From the NCBI RefSeq assembly GCF_000376445.1, contig NZ_AQXI01000001.1, positions 1,582,962 through 1,646,961 on the forward strand: DNA of 64,000 nt, written 5' to 3'. The notes under the pieces are model-generated. The model searched no databases. It saw only the letters and a program-made list of their open reading frames with translations, and was not told where the DNA came from. Position numbers and translations under genes: made by a program. Shown one piece after another: positions 8,517-16,840 of this stretch. Position 1 is the stretch's first letter; every line of letters begins with the position of its first letter. The DNA is from Haladaptatus paucihalophilus DX253 (GTDB lineage Archaea; Halobacteriota; Halobacteria; Halobacteriales; Haladaptataceae).

Positions 8517-8894
8517 CTATGGTTGAGTGATTGCGAGTTTGTTCTTCCCCCTTATATGAATTACCGGTACGCCAGCGTCGAGCAGGCGCGTCCGAAGGGG
8601 TGCGTCGTTCGTGACAACGAAGTCGAACTCGGGACCGAGTTCGACCAACGCGTCGTCCGCGTACGATTCCTCGTGGTCGATGGTTCGACAGCGCGTCGCC
8701 AAGTCGGCACCCACACTCGCCGCGGTTGCCTCCTTTCCGTTGCCCTGTGATAGGCCGTCGAGTTCGTCGAGAACGGCGCGGGGCGCGACGCACTCGAACC
8801 GACCCAATAGCCGGTCGAGTTCGTCGAACACCCTGACGCCGGATTCGACGGGCATCATGAGGGCACTGGTATCCATGACGACGGTGGGAACCAT
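8517..8894 (-). CDS. PIN domain protein, Fcf1/VapC-like, linked to aIF2-gamma
   Basis: The 125-residue protein starts PTVVMDTSALMMPVE (Asp8) and carries downstream acidic residues in DDALVELGPEF and VVTNDAPLR, the three to four carboxylates of a PIN nuclease centre. The gene sits between aIF2-gamma and rpo7 in most archaea, so this is the conserved orthologue and not a mobile toxin. Fcf1/Utp24 relatives act on rRNA precursors, but the archaeal role is inferred. Its start overlaps the aIF2-gamma stop by one base. Confidence 0.9.
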   Translation of the reverse strand: MVPTVVMDTSALMMPVESGVRVFDELDRLLGRFECVAPRAVLDELDGLSQGNGKEATAASVGADLATRCRTIDHEESYADDALVELGPEFDFVVTNDAPLRTRLLDAGVPVIHIRGKNKLAITQP

Positions 8895-10132
8895 CAGTTC
8901 TCGGTCGTAAGCGTCCCGATGCCGATGAGTCGCCAGCGAGCGCCGATACGGCGGTTGATGGCGATTTTAGCACCTTCGGGTGCGCAAACGGGACGCTTGA
9001 GCGAGACTTCACACTCGTCGTCGCGCGCGCTGGTGACGGCACCGACCGTCGTCGCCGTCCCGACCGTCAGCATGAGCGGTTCGCCCGTGCTGATTTCGTC
9101 CACGTTCTGCTCGTCCATGCCGACGAGACGGTCGAGCAGGTCGATTTTCATCGTGAACTGCTCCCACGTCGGCGGGAGGCTGCCGGGCGTCCCCGCGACC
9201 TGTCCGGCGAGCGCGTCGCCCTTGGTGAGGCTCGGGTCGAGACCGGTTCCGACGCCGAGAAGTCCGCCGGGCGTCACCTCGTCCACCATCTCGCCACCCG
9301 CTTGGAGGGAGCGGACGTCGGTCTGGATGGGTTCCCACTGCGTCTGGCCGCCCTCGTCGATTTCGCGGCCGGGTCGAAGTTCGAGTTCGTCGCCCTCGGT
9401 GAGTTTCCCCTGGACGAGACTGCCGCCGAGAACGCCGCCGGTGAGGTCGTCCCACGTCGTTCCGGGACGGTTGATGTCGAAACTGCGAGCGACGTACATC
9501 TGCGGCTCGTCGTTCGGGTCGCGGTCCGGCGTCGGAATCTCCTCCTCGATGGCCTGAATCAGCAGGTCGATGTTGACCTCCTGTTGGGCGCTGATCGGGA
9601 CGACCGGCGCGTCTTCGGCGACTGTTCCCTCCACGAACTCCTGAATCTGTTCGTAGTTACGTCGCGCGCGGTCGGGACTAACCAGGTCGATCTTGTTCTG
9701 TGCGATGACGATGTTCTCGATGCCGATGATGTCGAGCGCCATCAGGTGTTCTTCCGTCTGGGCCTGCGGGACGTTCTCCGTGGCCGAGACGACGAGCACC
9801 GCGCCGTCCATCAGCGACGCTCCCGAGAGCATGGTCGCCATGAGCGTTTCGTGGCCGGGCGCGTCCACGAACGATACTGTTCGAATTGGGTCGCTTTCCG
9901 AACCGTCGGCGCACGTCTCGTCTACCGTGTAGCACTCCGGCGCATCGACGTCCGGGCACTGCCGGAACGTCGCGTCCGCATATCCGAGTCGAATGGAAAT
10001 CCCCCGTTTCATCTCCTCGGAGTGCTGGTCGGTCCATTCTCCGGAAAGAGCCTGCACGAGCGTCGTCTTTCCGTGGTCTACGTGGCCGACGAGTCCGATA
10101 TTCACCTCCGGTTGGTTGTGTGTTCCTGTCAA
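8894..10132 (-). CDS. eif2g: Translation initiation factor aIF2 subunit gamma
   Basis: From the TTG start the protein has 412 residues, the normal family length. It shows the G1 loop GHVDHGKTT (16-24), the DAPGHE switch region, NKID, and a zinc knuckle (Cys-rich insert CPDVDAPEC ... ETC) typical of aIF2-gamma. It forms the core of the heterotrimer that brings Met-tRNAi to the small subunit. The frame stays open 68 codons upstream to an ATG at 10336, but that extension overlaps the divergent regulator. A GGAGG lies six bases before the TTG, so TTG is the real start. Confidence 0.95.
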   Translation of the reverse strand: MTGTHNQPEVNIGLVGHVDHGKTTLVQALSGEWTDQHSEEMKRGISIRLGYADATFRQCPDVDAPECYTVDETCADGSESDPIRTVSFVDAPGHETLMATMLSGASLMDGAVLVVSATENVPQAQTEEHLMALDIIGIENIVIAQNKIDLVSPDRARRNYEQIQEFVEGTVAEDAPVVPISAQQEVNIDLLIQAIEEEIPTPDRDPNDEPQMYVARSFDINRPGTTWDDLTGGVLGGSLVQGKLTEGDELELRPGREIDEGGQTQWEPIQTDVRSLQAGGEMVDEVTPGGLLGVGTGLDPSLTKGDALAGQVAGTPGSLPPTWEQFTMKIDLLDRLVGMDEQNVDEISTGEPLMLTVGTATTVGAVTSARDDECEVSLKRPVCAPEGAKIAINRRIGARWRLIGIGTLTTEN

Positions 10133-10138
10133 CGTTGA

Positions 10139-10143
10139 CCTCC
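10139..10143 (-). promoter_or_regulatory. Shine-Dalgarno site that fixes the aIF2-gamma TTG start
   Basis: The minus strand reads AGGAGGTCAACG before TTG: a full GGAGG with six bases to the start codon. Strong SD sites are uncommon in this largely leaderless genome. This one decides between the TTG at 10132 and the distant ATG. Confidence 0.75.
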
Positions 10144-10278
10144 TGAAGTAATTTGTCGTAGATTCGGCCCGAACGACTGATAAACCTACTGTTCTCGTAT
10201 GGCCCGCGTTCTTGACAAGGACGTTACAAAATTGTAATTCAGGTAACGTTTTATTCGCCTCCGGACGATAGTACAAGC

Positions 10279-11202
10279 ATGAGCAGCGATACCGGCAGCG
10301 ACACCGGATTACAGGAGTGTGAGGACTGTCTCGCACCGGCGGAGGCGTTCTCGGTCATCGCCAACGAGACGCGCCTCTCGATTCTGGAGGCGCTCTGGCA
10401 GGCCCCGGAGCGGCCGGTCGGCTTCTCGGAACTCCGCAAGGAGGTTGGAATGCGCGACAGCGCCCAGTTCAACTATCACCTGAAGCAGTTGACCGACCAC
10501 TTCGTCGTTCGAACCGACGCGGGCTACGACTTCCGACAGGCCGGAAAGAAGGTCGTGAGCGCGGTGCTGGCCGGGTCGTTCAACGAACACCCCCACCTCG
10601 ACCCCATCGAACTCGACGAGACGTGCGTGGACTGCGACGCCCATCTCCGGGCGGCCTACGAGGAGGAGACCCTGACCGTCGCCTGCCCCGACTGCGGCAA
10701 AGCCCACGGCAACTACCCGTTCCCGCCCGGCGGCCTGAACGACCGGACGGACGACGAAATAATGGACGCGTTCAACCAGCGCGTGCGCCACCTCCACTGC
10801 CTCGCCGCCGACGGCGTCTGCCCGGAGTGCAACGGACGGATGGAGACGACGGTGACCCGCGACACCGAGAACCTCCTCGGCACGAAGGTCCGGGTGGACC
10901 ACGAGTGTGCGCAGTGTCACCACCAACTCCACTCGACGGCCGGACTGTCGCTCCTCGACCAATCGCGGGTCGTCACGTTCTACAGCGACCACGGCATCGA
11001 CCTCTGCACGAAGCCGTTCTGGGCGCTCCCGTGGTGCGTGGAGGACGAGAACACCACGATTCGCTCGGAGGACCCGTGGCGAGTCCACGTCACGATTCCG
11101 CTTGACGACGAGACGCTCGACGTGACCCTCGACGGCGACATGGCCGTCGTCGAAATCGAGCGCACCCGCTCGTCCTCAACCGACGCGAAAAGCGCCGTCT
11201 GA
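10279..11202 (+). CDS. ArsR-type winged-helix regulator with zinc-ribbon C-terminal domain
   Basis: Residues about 20-95 form an ArsR-like winged helix ([41 protein letters not shown]). The C-terminal two thirds contain four Cys-x-x-Cys pairs: CVDC, CPDC, CPEC and CAQC. They suggest two zinc ribbons, as in the haloarchaeal DUF7351-type regulators (name from memory). The gene is divergent from aIF2-gamma across about 145 bp. A cytosolic DNA-binding regulator is likely; its signal and targets cannot be read. Confidence 0.85.
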   Translation: MSSDTGSDTGLQECEDCLAPAEAFSVIANETRLSILEALWQAPERPVGFSELRKEVGMRDSAQFNYHLKQLTDHFVVRTDAGYDFRQAGKKVVSAVLAGSFNEHPHLDPIELDETCVDCDAHLRAAYEEETLTVACPDCGKAHGNYPFPPGGLNDRTDDEIMDAFNQRVRHLHCLAADGVCPECNGRMETTVTRDTENLLGTKVRVDHECAQCHHQLHSTAGLSLLDQSRVVTFYSDHGIDLCTKPFWALPWCVEDENTTIRSEDPWRVHVTIPLDDETLDVTLDGDMAVVEIERTRSSSTDAKSAV

Positions 11203-11306
11203 CAGTTCGCACACAGGAACGCGTTTCAGTAGCGCATTCTACAGAAGTGTTTTTCAGCTAACAGTTTTGTCGGTGGCTCCCCTCCGTTCAAACGAGGAGA
11301 GCACCC

Positions 11307-11573
11307 ATGAAGTACGAGACCACCCCCGGACTCGCCGAACCGACTCCCGGCTACGACATCGTTCGCCGAGCACTCGCCACCCTGTCGATTCTCGCGCTCG
11401 GCGTCGCAAGCGCCCTCGCGGTCGGCACCGTGTTCGTCTACGGCGCGGCGTTGCTCGGGGCAGGCGTCCCGATACTGCTTCTCGGCTGGGCGGCCAGCAT
11501 CGGCGTCGTATTCGCGCTTCCGTTCCTCGTCGTCCGCCTCGTGACCGCGGCCCTCTCCGCGTTTCGACTCTAG
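11307..11573 (+). CDS. Small two-helix membrane protein, unknown
   Basis: The 88-residue frame has a hydrophilic start (MKYETTPGLAEPTPGYDIVR) and two long hydrophobic stretches, about residues 27-50 and 54-76, joined by a short turn. Codon bias matches neighbouring genes and the hydropathy pattern is too regular for a random frame. No family recognised. Confidence 0.6.
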   Translation: MKYETTPGLAEPTPGYDIVRRALATLSILALGVASALAVGTVFVYGAALLGAGVPILLLGWAASIGVVFALPFLVVRLVTAALSAFRL

Positions 11574-11841
11574 ATAGCTCGCCGCCATCTTCCCGCTGAC
11601 GTTCCGCTTTCCCGTTCGGTTCGATGGATGGGATTTTCGAACACTCCCTAATACGTTCACCCCATGTCGTAGTTGAGAGTCCCAGTAGTTGCGATTCGGC
11701 CGCACAGACTTCGAACGTCCCGCCACGCTCGCTACGAACAAACGATGATTTTGGTGTGATGGCAATCGCTACGAGACAGCCCTCGAAAGCCCGCCCGCAA
11801 CCGCACAGCACCGCGTGCTCGCGGTTCCACCGCTCCACCCG

Positions 11842-11860
11842 GAGGTTTCGGAGAAACCTC
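11842..11860. repeat. Inverted repeat, 8-bp arms, 3-nt centre (GGA)
   Basis: GAGGTTTC and GAAACCTC flank GGA. The same arms, with a different centre and the same following GCT, occur at 57430-57448. Confidence 0.85.
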
Positions 11861-11959
11861 GCTGGCCGCGTCGTCCCGCCAGCACGCGCCGCGGTGGTAG
11901 GTTCGGCAATCGAGAAGTCGAACGAAGAAGAACACGTCTCGACATCCCTGTTCCCGCGA

Positions 11960-11967
11960 CTTTTTTG
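11960..11967 (+). promoter_or_regulatory. Likely TATA box for the DUF5787 gene
   Basis: A T-rich box (cttttttg) is centred about 28 bases before the GTG at 11992. This is the spacing expected for a leaderless haloarchaeal transcript and supports GTG as the start. Confidence 0.5.
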
Positions 11968-11991
11968 CCGACTGAATCCCTCTGGAGGGTC

Positions 11992-13095
11992 GTGCGAGAG
12001 TTTCCGTTCGAGTTGGCGTTGTGCGCCCATCTGGAAGCGACGACCGACGACGTTATCGCCCGGCAGGTCGGCGCTGGCGTCCACGCACCCTCGAACCGCA
12101 TCATCGACGTGCTGTGCGTCGAACCCGGCCCGGATTTCGGCTCCCGGACGGATATTTCGGCGGAACGGATTCCCGACGCGGCAATCGAGAGCGACGTGGG
12201 CGTCGGGGAAGCGCGCTACTGGCGCGACGCCTTCGACACGTCGCCGGAGTACGCCCGGGGAGTGGTGGACCGAGCGGTCGAAATCGGCTTCTTCGAGCGC
12301 GAGCGGCGGGGCGGCCGGGAGTACGTCCGGCAGGTCGCCCGCTATCCCGACTGGTTCGGGCGACTGGTGGGAATCGAGAACAAACCCGACCTCGCGGACC
12401 CCGGCGACCTCGAAACGCAACTCCGCAAGGACGTGAGCCTCGGCCTCGTGGACGAGGTGATTCTGGCGACCGAGAGCTACGTCACCGGCGCGCACCTGAA
12501 CCGCATCCCCGAGGAGGTCGGCGTCTGGCGGTTCCACGGCGGAGAGGAGGGAAGTGGAAATGGAGACGAAGTGGGAGAAAGAGGAGACGAAGTGGGAGAA
12601 AGAGGAGATGAAGTGGGAGAAAGAGGAGATGAAGTGGAAGAAAGAGGAAATGAAGGGAAAAAAGGCGAAGCGGGAAAGGGGAGCGGCAGAATCGAAGTGA
12701 TTCGAGAGCCGACGCCACTCGACACGGACGAAGCGGGGACGGAACTCATCGAGGAGCGCGTCGGGCGAACGGACGTTCGCGTGGCGAGTGCGGAGGGGAA
12801 AGCGAAACGGCGACGGCGGATGGCCGAGCGCGCCTACGGAAAGGGCTGGCGGACGTACGACTTTCCGGCCTGCGGCGAAATCGAACCGCGGGGCGGCGCG
12901 GTGCCGTACTGTCGCTGGAAGGGCCGCGTCGTCGATCCCGCGCGCTGTGGAGAAGACTGTCCGGGACACGACCCCGCCGACCCGCCGGCGGTCGATACCG
13001 ATGCCGAGCGAGACGTTCGGACGCCGTGGGTCGCTGACCCGACAGGGCGGCAACGTCGGCAGGCGGGACTCGACAGATTCGGCCGAGACGTGTAA
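11992..13095 (+). CDS. DUF5787-like protein, probable PD-(D/E)xK nuclease fold
   Basis: From the GTG the protein has 367 residues and begins REFPFELALCAHLE, the start I remember for DUF5787. A strand with Asp39 (NRIIDVLCVEP) and a later strand with Glu129-x-Lys131 (LVGIENKPDL), followed by a helix with Gln143, match the D...ExK...Q arrangement of restriction-endonuclease-like folds. Before the C-terminal part is a low-complexity insert, GDEVGER repeated (from residue 191). The C-terminus has CGEIEP, YCRWKG and ARCGEDCPG, a possible zinc site. The frame upstream of GTG is Arg/Pro-rich and unlikely to be translated. Nuclease activity is inferred. Confidence 0.75.
   Translation: MREFPFELALCAHLEATTDDVIARQVGAGVHAPSNRIIDVLCVEPGPDFGSRTDISAERIPDAAIESDVGVGEARYWRDAFDTSPEYARGVVDRAVEIGFFERERRGGREYVRQVARYPDWFGRLVGIENKPDLADPGDLETQLRKDVSLGLVDEVILATESYVTGAHLNRIPEEVGVWRFHGGEEGSGNGDEVGERGDEVGERGDEVGERGDEVEERGNEGKKGEAGKGSGRIEVIREPTPLDTDEAGTELIEERVGRTDVRVASAEGKAKRRRRMAERAYGKGWRTYDFPACGEIEPRGGAVPYCRWKGRVVDPARCGEDCPGHDPADPPAVDTDAERDVRTPWVADPTGRQRRQAGLDRFGRDV
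12562..12645 (+). repeat. In-frame 21-bp tandem repeat (four copies) coding GDEVGER
   Basis: Four copies of a 21-base unit (ggagacgaagtgggagaaag plus a) run 12562-12582, 12583-12603, 12604-12624 and 12625-12645, with a decayed copy after. Copies differ by one or two bases (GAC/GAT codons; the fourth has GEE in place of GEV-type spacing). The purine-rich strand contrasts with the GC-rich flanks. Confidence 0.9.
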
Positions 13096-13163
13096 AATAC
13101 AATCCGTTTTGCCGGGCGTGTGAAGTGTAAACATACAAGAACCGCGGTCAAGAAGGGGGGTGT

Positions 13164-14534
13164 ATGCATACGCCCTCCCGACGGCAGTCGTTGGCCGTCG
13201 GCGCGATACTCCTGTGCTGTCTCTCCTTGTTCGCACCGACGCTCGCCGCGCAGTCGAACCGCACTGCCCAGTCGAACGACCAAGGAAGCATCGCCTCGAA
13301 TCCCTGCGTCGGAACCATCGAGCGCCCCGCGAACGGAACGACCGTCGTCGCGGTGCAGGGCTACTCATGGCTGGACAAGGGACAAAAGCGAGAGGCGAAA
13401 CTCGTCGGCATCGGACCGGACGGCACCGTGAAGTGGGTCCACCACACCGGCGACCACGGCATGGTCTGGGGCTACGACGTGGACCCGATGCCGAACGGCA
13501 ACCTGTTCGTGACGGGAACGACGCAGGGGAAGACGGTCGTCTACGAGTTCAACCCCCGAACGCAAGAGCACGTCTGGAGGGAGACGTTGCCCATCGAGGA
13601 CACCCACGACATCGACCTCATCAACAACGGGACGCAACTACTCGTCGCCAACCTGCGCAACTACAACGAGGAAGAGAACAGGAACGACGACAGCATCTTC
13701 GTCTACGACCTCCAGAAGGACGAGGTGGTCTGGCGCTGGTACTTCCGGGACCACTACGACTCTGACGTGGGCGGGAACTACACGAAAGACTGGACGCACG
13801 TCAACGACGTGGACAAAATCGGCCCCGGCGAGTATCTCGCCTCGCCGCGCAATCTGGACCAAGCCATCGTCATCAACCGCTCGACGGGGAACATCGACAT
13901 GCAACTCGGTTCCTACGGGGAGAAGGACACCCTCGACAAGCAACACAACCCGGACTACTTGGAGAGCGAGGACGGCACCCCGACGCTCCTCGTCGCCGAC
14001 TCCGAGAACAACCGCATCGTCGAGTACGAAAAGGAGGGCGACGGATGGAACCGAACGTGGTCGCTCGGGAAGGGCGACGACCTCTCGTGGCCACGCGACG
14101 CGGACCGCCTGTCGAACGGCAACACCCTCGTCGGCGACTCGAAACACGAACGGGTGATGGAAGTCACCCCGAAGGGGAAGGTCGTCTGGGAGTTCTACAC
14201 GCCGTGGTTGGTCTACGACGTGGCGCGCCTCCCCGACGAGCGGGCCGAAAGCCCGACCATCGCCGACCAGAACGCCACGGGAAGCTACGCGTTCAAGGGA
14301 GCCACCCAGAAGTACGACGCGGAGTCGATGAAGCAGTGTAACGCCTACCTCAACTCCATCGACGGGTGGGCCGACGGGCAGAAACCGGCGAACACGACCA
14401 CCGCGGACGGAGCGGGCGTGCAGGACGACGACTCCGGCAACTCCGCCACGTCGCTCCCCGGCTTCAACGTCGTCGTCGCGCTCGTCAGCCTGCTCGCCGC
14501 GGCGGCGCTATTGGTCCGAGAGAATCGAGACTAA
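13164..14534 (+). CDS. Exported arylsulfotransferase-like beta-propeller with PGF-CTERM anchor
   Basis: The 456-residue protein has a signal peptide (hydrophobic to about residue 29, cleavage after TLAAQ) and a propeller of repeated strands (GPDGTVKWVHHTGDHGMVWG, NTLVGDSKHERVMEVTPKGK). It ends in LPGFNVVVALVSLLAAAAL plus NRD, a PGF-CTERM signal. Repeats resemble the arylsulfotransferase (ASST) family. Family members transfer sulfuryl groups between phenols, but many archaeal relatives are uncharacterised and could be structural. The stop overlaps the convergent MBL gene's stop by four bases. Confidence 0.85.
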   Translation: MHTPSRRQSLAVGAILLCCLSLFAPTLAAQSNRTAQSNDQGSIASNPCVGTIERPANGTTVVAVQGYSWLDKGQKREAKLVGIGPDGTVKWVHHTGDHGMVWGYDVDPMPNGNLFVTGTTQGKTVVYEFNPRTQEHVWRETLPIEDTHDIDLINNGTQLLVANLRNYNEEENRNDDSIFVYDLQKDEVVWRWYFRDHYDSDVGGNYTKDWTHVNDVDKIGPGEYLASPRNLDQAIVINRSTGNIDMQLGSYGEKDTLDKQHNPDYLESEDGTPTLLVADSENNRIVEYEKEGDGWNRTWSLGKGDDLSWPRDADRLSNGNTLVGDSKHERVMEVTPKGKVVWEFYTPWLVYDVARLPDERAESPTIADQNATGSYAFKGATQKYDAESMKQCNAYLNSIDGWADGQKPANTTTADGAGVQDDDSGNSATSLPGFNVVVALVSLLAAAALLVRENRD

Positions 14535-15349
14535 ATCAGATACCGTTCGCCGTCCACCGCCAACGGCTCTTCGAACGCCTCTTCTTCGGGATAGAAGTGC
14601 GACACGTGCACCAATCGCGTCTCCGACGCGTCCAGTTCGTCGGCCAGCGAGAGCGCACCCTCGCGCGTCATGTGCTTGTGCCCGAAGGTGCGCGGAACGC
14701 CGTCCTCGGTGTGGTGGCGGCCGCCCGCCGGGTGGTACTCGCAGAGCGACGCGGGGACGATGGCGTCGGCCAGAAAGAGGTCGGCGTCCGACAGGGCCTC
14801 CCGAGACGCGTCCGGAATCGAATAGCCCGTGTCACCCGTCAGCGCGAGTTTCGAACCGTCTTTCTCCACGACGACGCCGTAACAGACGAGCGGGGGGTGT
14901 TCGACCGGAACGAAGGTCACGTCGAACCCGCACGCCGAAAACGACGCGAGCGGCGCGTGGCCGTGAACCGTGATGCGGTCGAGGTAGTCGAACTTGTTTC
15001 GAATCGCGTCGGCGACGCTCTCGCCCGTCTTCGGGTCGGTTTCGTCCGTCGCGTGGACGGGGAGGGAATCGAACAGTCGATAGGCGTTCCCCAACCCGTC
15101 GAGGTGGTCGAAATGGATGTGCGTGATGAGCACCTCGTCGGGGAGCGAAACGTCGTTGTCGAGAAACTGGGAGCGAAAATCCGGGCTGGCGTCGATGAGG
15201 AGCGATTCGTCCGTCTCCTCGTTGCGGACGTGGACCGAGAACCGCGAGCGCTCCACACCGCTGTCCCGAGCCTCGCGGCAGGTGTCACAGTCGCATCCGA
15301 CCGTCGGGGTGCCCGTCGTATCGCCGGTTCCGAGGAGGGTGACTTCCAT
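14531..15349 (-). CDS. MBL-fold metal hydrolase (PhnP / RNase Z-like)
   Basis: The 272-residue protein starts MEVTLLGTGDTTGTPTVGCD, followed by CDTC, the zinc-binding insert typical of PhnP-type phosphodiesterases. The metal motif is ITHIHFDHLDG (HxHxDH), with further ligands in LTGDTGYS and HVSHF. PhnP acts on cyclic phosphodiesters; other members hydrolyse nucleotides. The substrate here cannot be read. I start at 15349 because the longer frame upstream has no similarity. Confidence 0.88.
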   Translation of the reverse strand: MEVTLLGTGDTTGTPTVGCDCDTCREARDSGVERSRFSVHVRNEETDESLLIDASPDFRSQFLDNDVSLPDEVLITHIHFDHLDGLGNAYRLFDSLPVHATDETDPKTGESVADAIRNKFDYLDRITVHGHAPLASFSACGFDVTFVPVEHPPLVCYGVVVEKDGSKLALTGDTGYSIPDASREALSDADLFLADAIVPASLCEYHPAGGRHHTEDGVPRTFGHKHMTREGALSLADELDASETRLVHVSHFYPEEEAFEEPLAVDGERYLI

Positions 15350-15423
15350 CGGTACAAGATGCACGGCGACGGATGCTAAATGTCGCGGTCCGCGATGGTG
15401 TTGCAGGAAAAATCGTCGCGCCG

Positions 15424-16752
15424 TCAGTGGTCGTGGGAGTGACCGCTGATGTCCCCACCGGCGACCAGCGCGTCGTGGTCGCCGTCTATCATGTCCATAT
15501 CCTTCAGGTGGTCGCGCTCCTCGAAGTCCTGAATCGCGTAGTGGAGGTCCTCTTGCGTGAGTTCCGTCCGTTCCTCGGTCAGGGCTTCGAGCACGGCCTC
15601 GCGGAGGACCAGTCGAAGGTCGCTCCCGGTGAGTCCCTCGGTCATCTCCGCGATTTCGTCGGGGTCGAAGTTGGCGATGCGCATCCGCCGGGTGATGACC
15701 CGAAGGATGTCCGAGCGCATCTGCTCGTCCGGTTTCGGGAAGTTCAGGATGTCGTCGAAGCGCCGCCACGCCGCCGCGTCGAGTTGGTCGGGGTGGTTGG
15801 TCGCGCCGATGAGCAACACGTCGTCCTCGATGAGCGAGATGTTGTCGATGCTCTTGAGGAGGGTGTTGACGGCGCGTTTGATGGCCGCGTGCTCGTCGCT
15901 CCGACGGGTTTTCGCCACGAAGTCGAACTCGTCCATGAAGAGGATACACGGCGAGAGTCGCTTCGCCACCTCGAACACCTTCTCGACGTTTTTGGCCGTC
16001 TCGCCGAGGTACTGGCTGGTTATCATCGACAGTTTGACTTCGACGAACGGGAGGTCCAAGTCGTACCCCAGCGCGCGCGCCGTCGAGGTTTTCGCGGTTC
16101 CCGGCGGGCCGACGAAGAGGAGTTTCCCGATTTCGCGCAGCCCGATTTCGGCCAGATACTCGCGGTGCTCGATGGCCTTGACGATTTTGTGGATTTCGGC
16201 CTCTTGGTCCTCCGTGAGCACGAGGTCGTCCAGCGTCAGTTCGACCTCCTCGGGCGCGTGGATGTCCACGAGGTCGAGCATGCTCTCCCCGTCCTCGTCT
16301 TCGTCCTCGTCGAAGTGCTCTTCGAGCAGGCTGTCTATCCACGCCCGGTCGGACTGGACCGGCCGGTTTGCTTCTCGCACCGCCTCGTAGGACGCGTCCA
16401 CGCCGTCGCGGTCGGAGAGCGCGTACGCGAGCGTCGGGTTCGCGGCGATTCGCTCCTCGTCGCGGTCCACGAACCACTCTTCCGCCATCTCCTGTTGGGT
16501 GAGTTCGATGCTTCCCGAGAACGTATCCCGGTCGGTGAACATCAGTTCGGAGATCGCGTCCCACGGTTGGTCGAGGCCGGTCGCCTCGCGCGCCGTCTCG
16601 ACGGTCGTCCGAAGCGGTCGCTCTATCGTTCCGTCGTGCCAGAACACCTGCCGAATCTTCGGCGGCAGGTCGTTTTCGTCCAGATTTCGGTTCTCACTGT
16701 AGACCCGTGCAGTGAGCAAGAACTCGATTACGTCCAGCGCCCCGCTGTTCAT
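15424..16752 (-). CDS. AAA+ ATPase (FtsH/SpoVK-like central domain)
   Basis: The 442-residue protein has a helical N-terminal region, an acidic linker (EEHFDEDEDEDGES), then an AAA module. Walker A is GPPGTAKTS (about 215-223), Walker B CILFMDEFD, sensor 1 LLIGATNHP, and an arginine pair in AAAWRRFDD. The C-terminus is His/Asp-rich (ISGHSHDH) and may bind metal. There is no protease domain or membrane segment, so a chaperone or remodelling role is likely. The start Met lies inside an 11-bp inverted repeat. A GTG six codons upstream is an alternative start. Confidence 0.88.
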   Translation of the reverse strand: MNSGALDVIEFLLTARVYSENRNLDENDLPPKIRQVFWHDGTIERPLRTTVETAREATGLDQPWDAISELMFTDRDTFSGSIELTQQEMAEEWFVDRDEERIAANPTLAYALSDRDGVDASYEAVREANRPVQSDRAWIDSLLEEHFDEDEDEDGESMLDLVDIHAPEEVELTLDDLVLTEDQEAEIHKIVKAIEHREYLAEIGLREIGKLLFVGPPGTAKTSTARALGYDLDLPFVEVKLSMITSQYLGETAKNVEKVFEVAKRLSPCILFMDEFDFVAKTRRSDEHAAIKRAVNTLLKSIDNISLIEDDVLLIGATNHPDQLDAAAWRRFDDILNFPKPDEQMRSDILRVITRRMRIANFDPDEIAEMTEGLTGSDLRLVLREAVLEALTEERTELTQEDLHYAIQDFEERDHLKDMDMIDGDHDALVAGGDISGHSHDH

Positions 16753-16778
16753 TCTCCCGTGGGTAATCACGGGAGAAT
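16751..16778. repeat. 11-bp perfect inverted repeat over the AAA ATPase start
   Basis: ATTCTCCCGTG (16751-16761) and CACGGGAGAAT (16768-16778) flank GGTAAT. In RNA the hairpin would enclose the SD-like GGGAG and the first bases of the ATG at 16752. It could also be an operator. Confidence 0.85.
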
Positions 16779-16840
16779 CTTAAGGCCGTCGGAGACGTTC
16801 CGCTCGCTACGCGTTTCGAGAGCCGAAAAGAAGGGCCGAC

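Larger units (their letters stand above)
11574..11991. other. Gene-free gap with a triloop hairpin and a shared intergenic motif
   Basis: About 420 bp without a convincing gene; frames here are Arg/Pro-rich shadows. It contains the 14-mer ccgcacagcaccgc (11801-11814), repeated exactly at 37157-37170. It also holds a hairpin at 11842-11860 and, at its end, the promoter of the DUF5787 gene. Confidence 0.6.

Noticed and set aside
8517-8894. VapC toxin of a toxin-antitoxin pair
   Set aside because: No antitoxin gene; the position between aIF2-gamma and rpo7 is conserved in archaea.
12541-12700. Frameshift or sequencing error in the repeat region of DUF5787
   Set aside because: The 21-bp unit keeps the frame, and both flanks read as the same protein.
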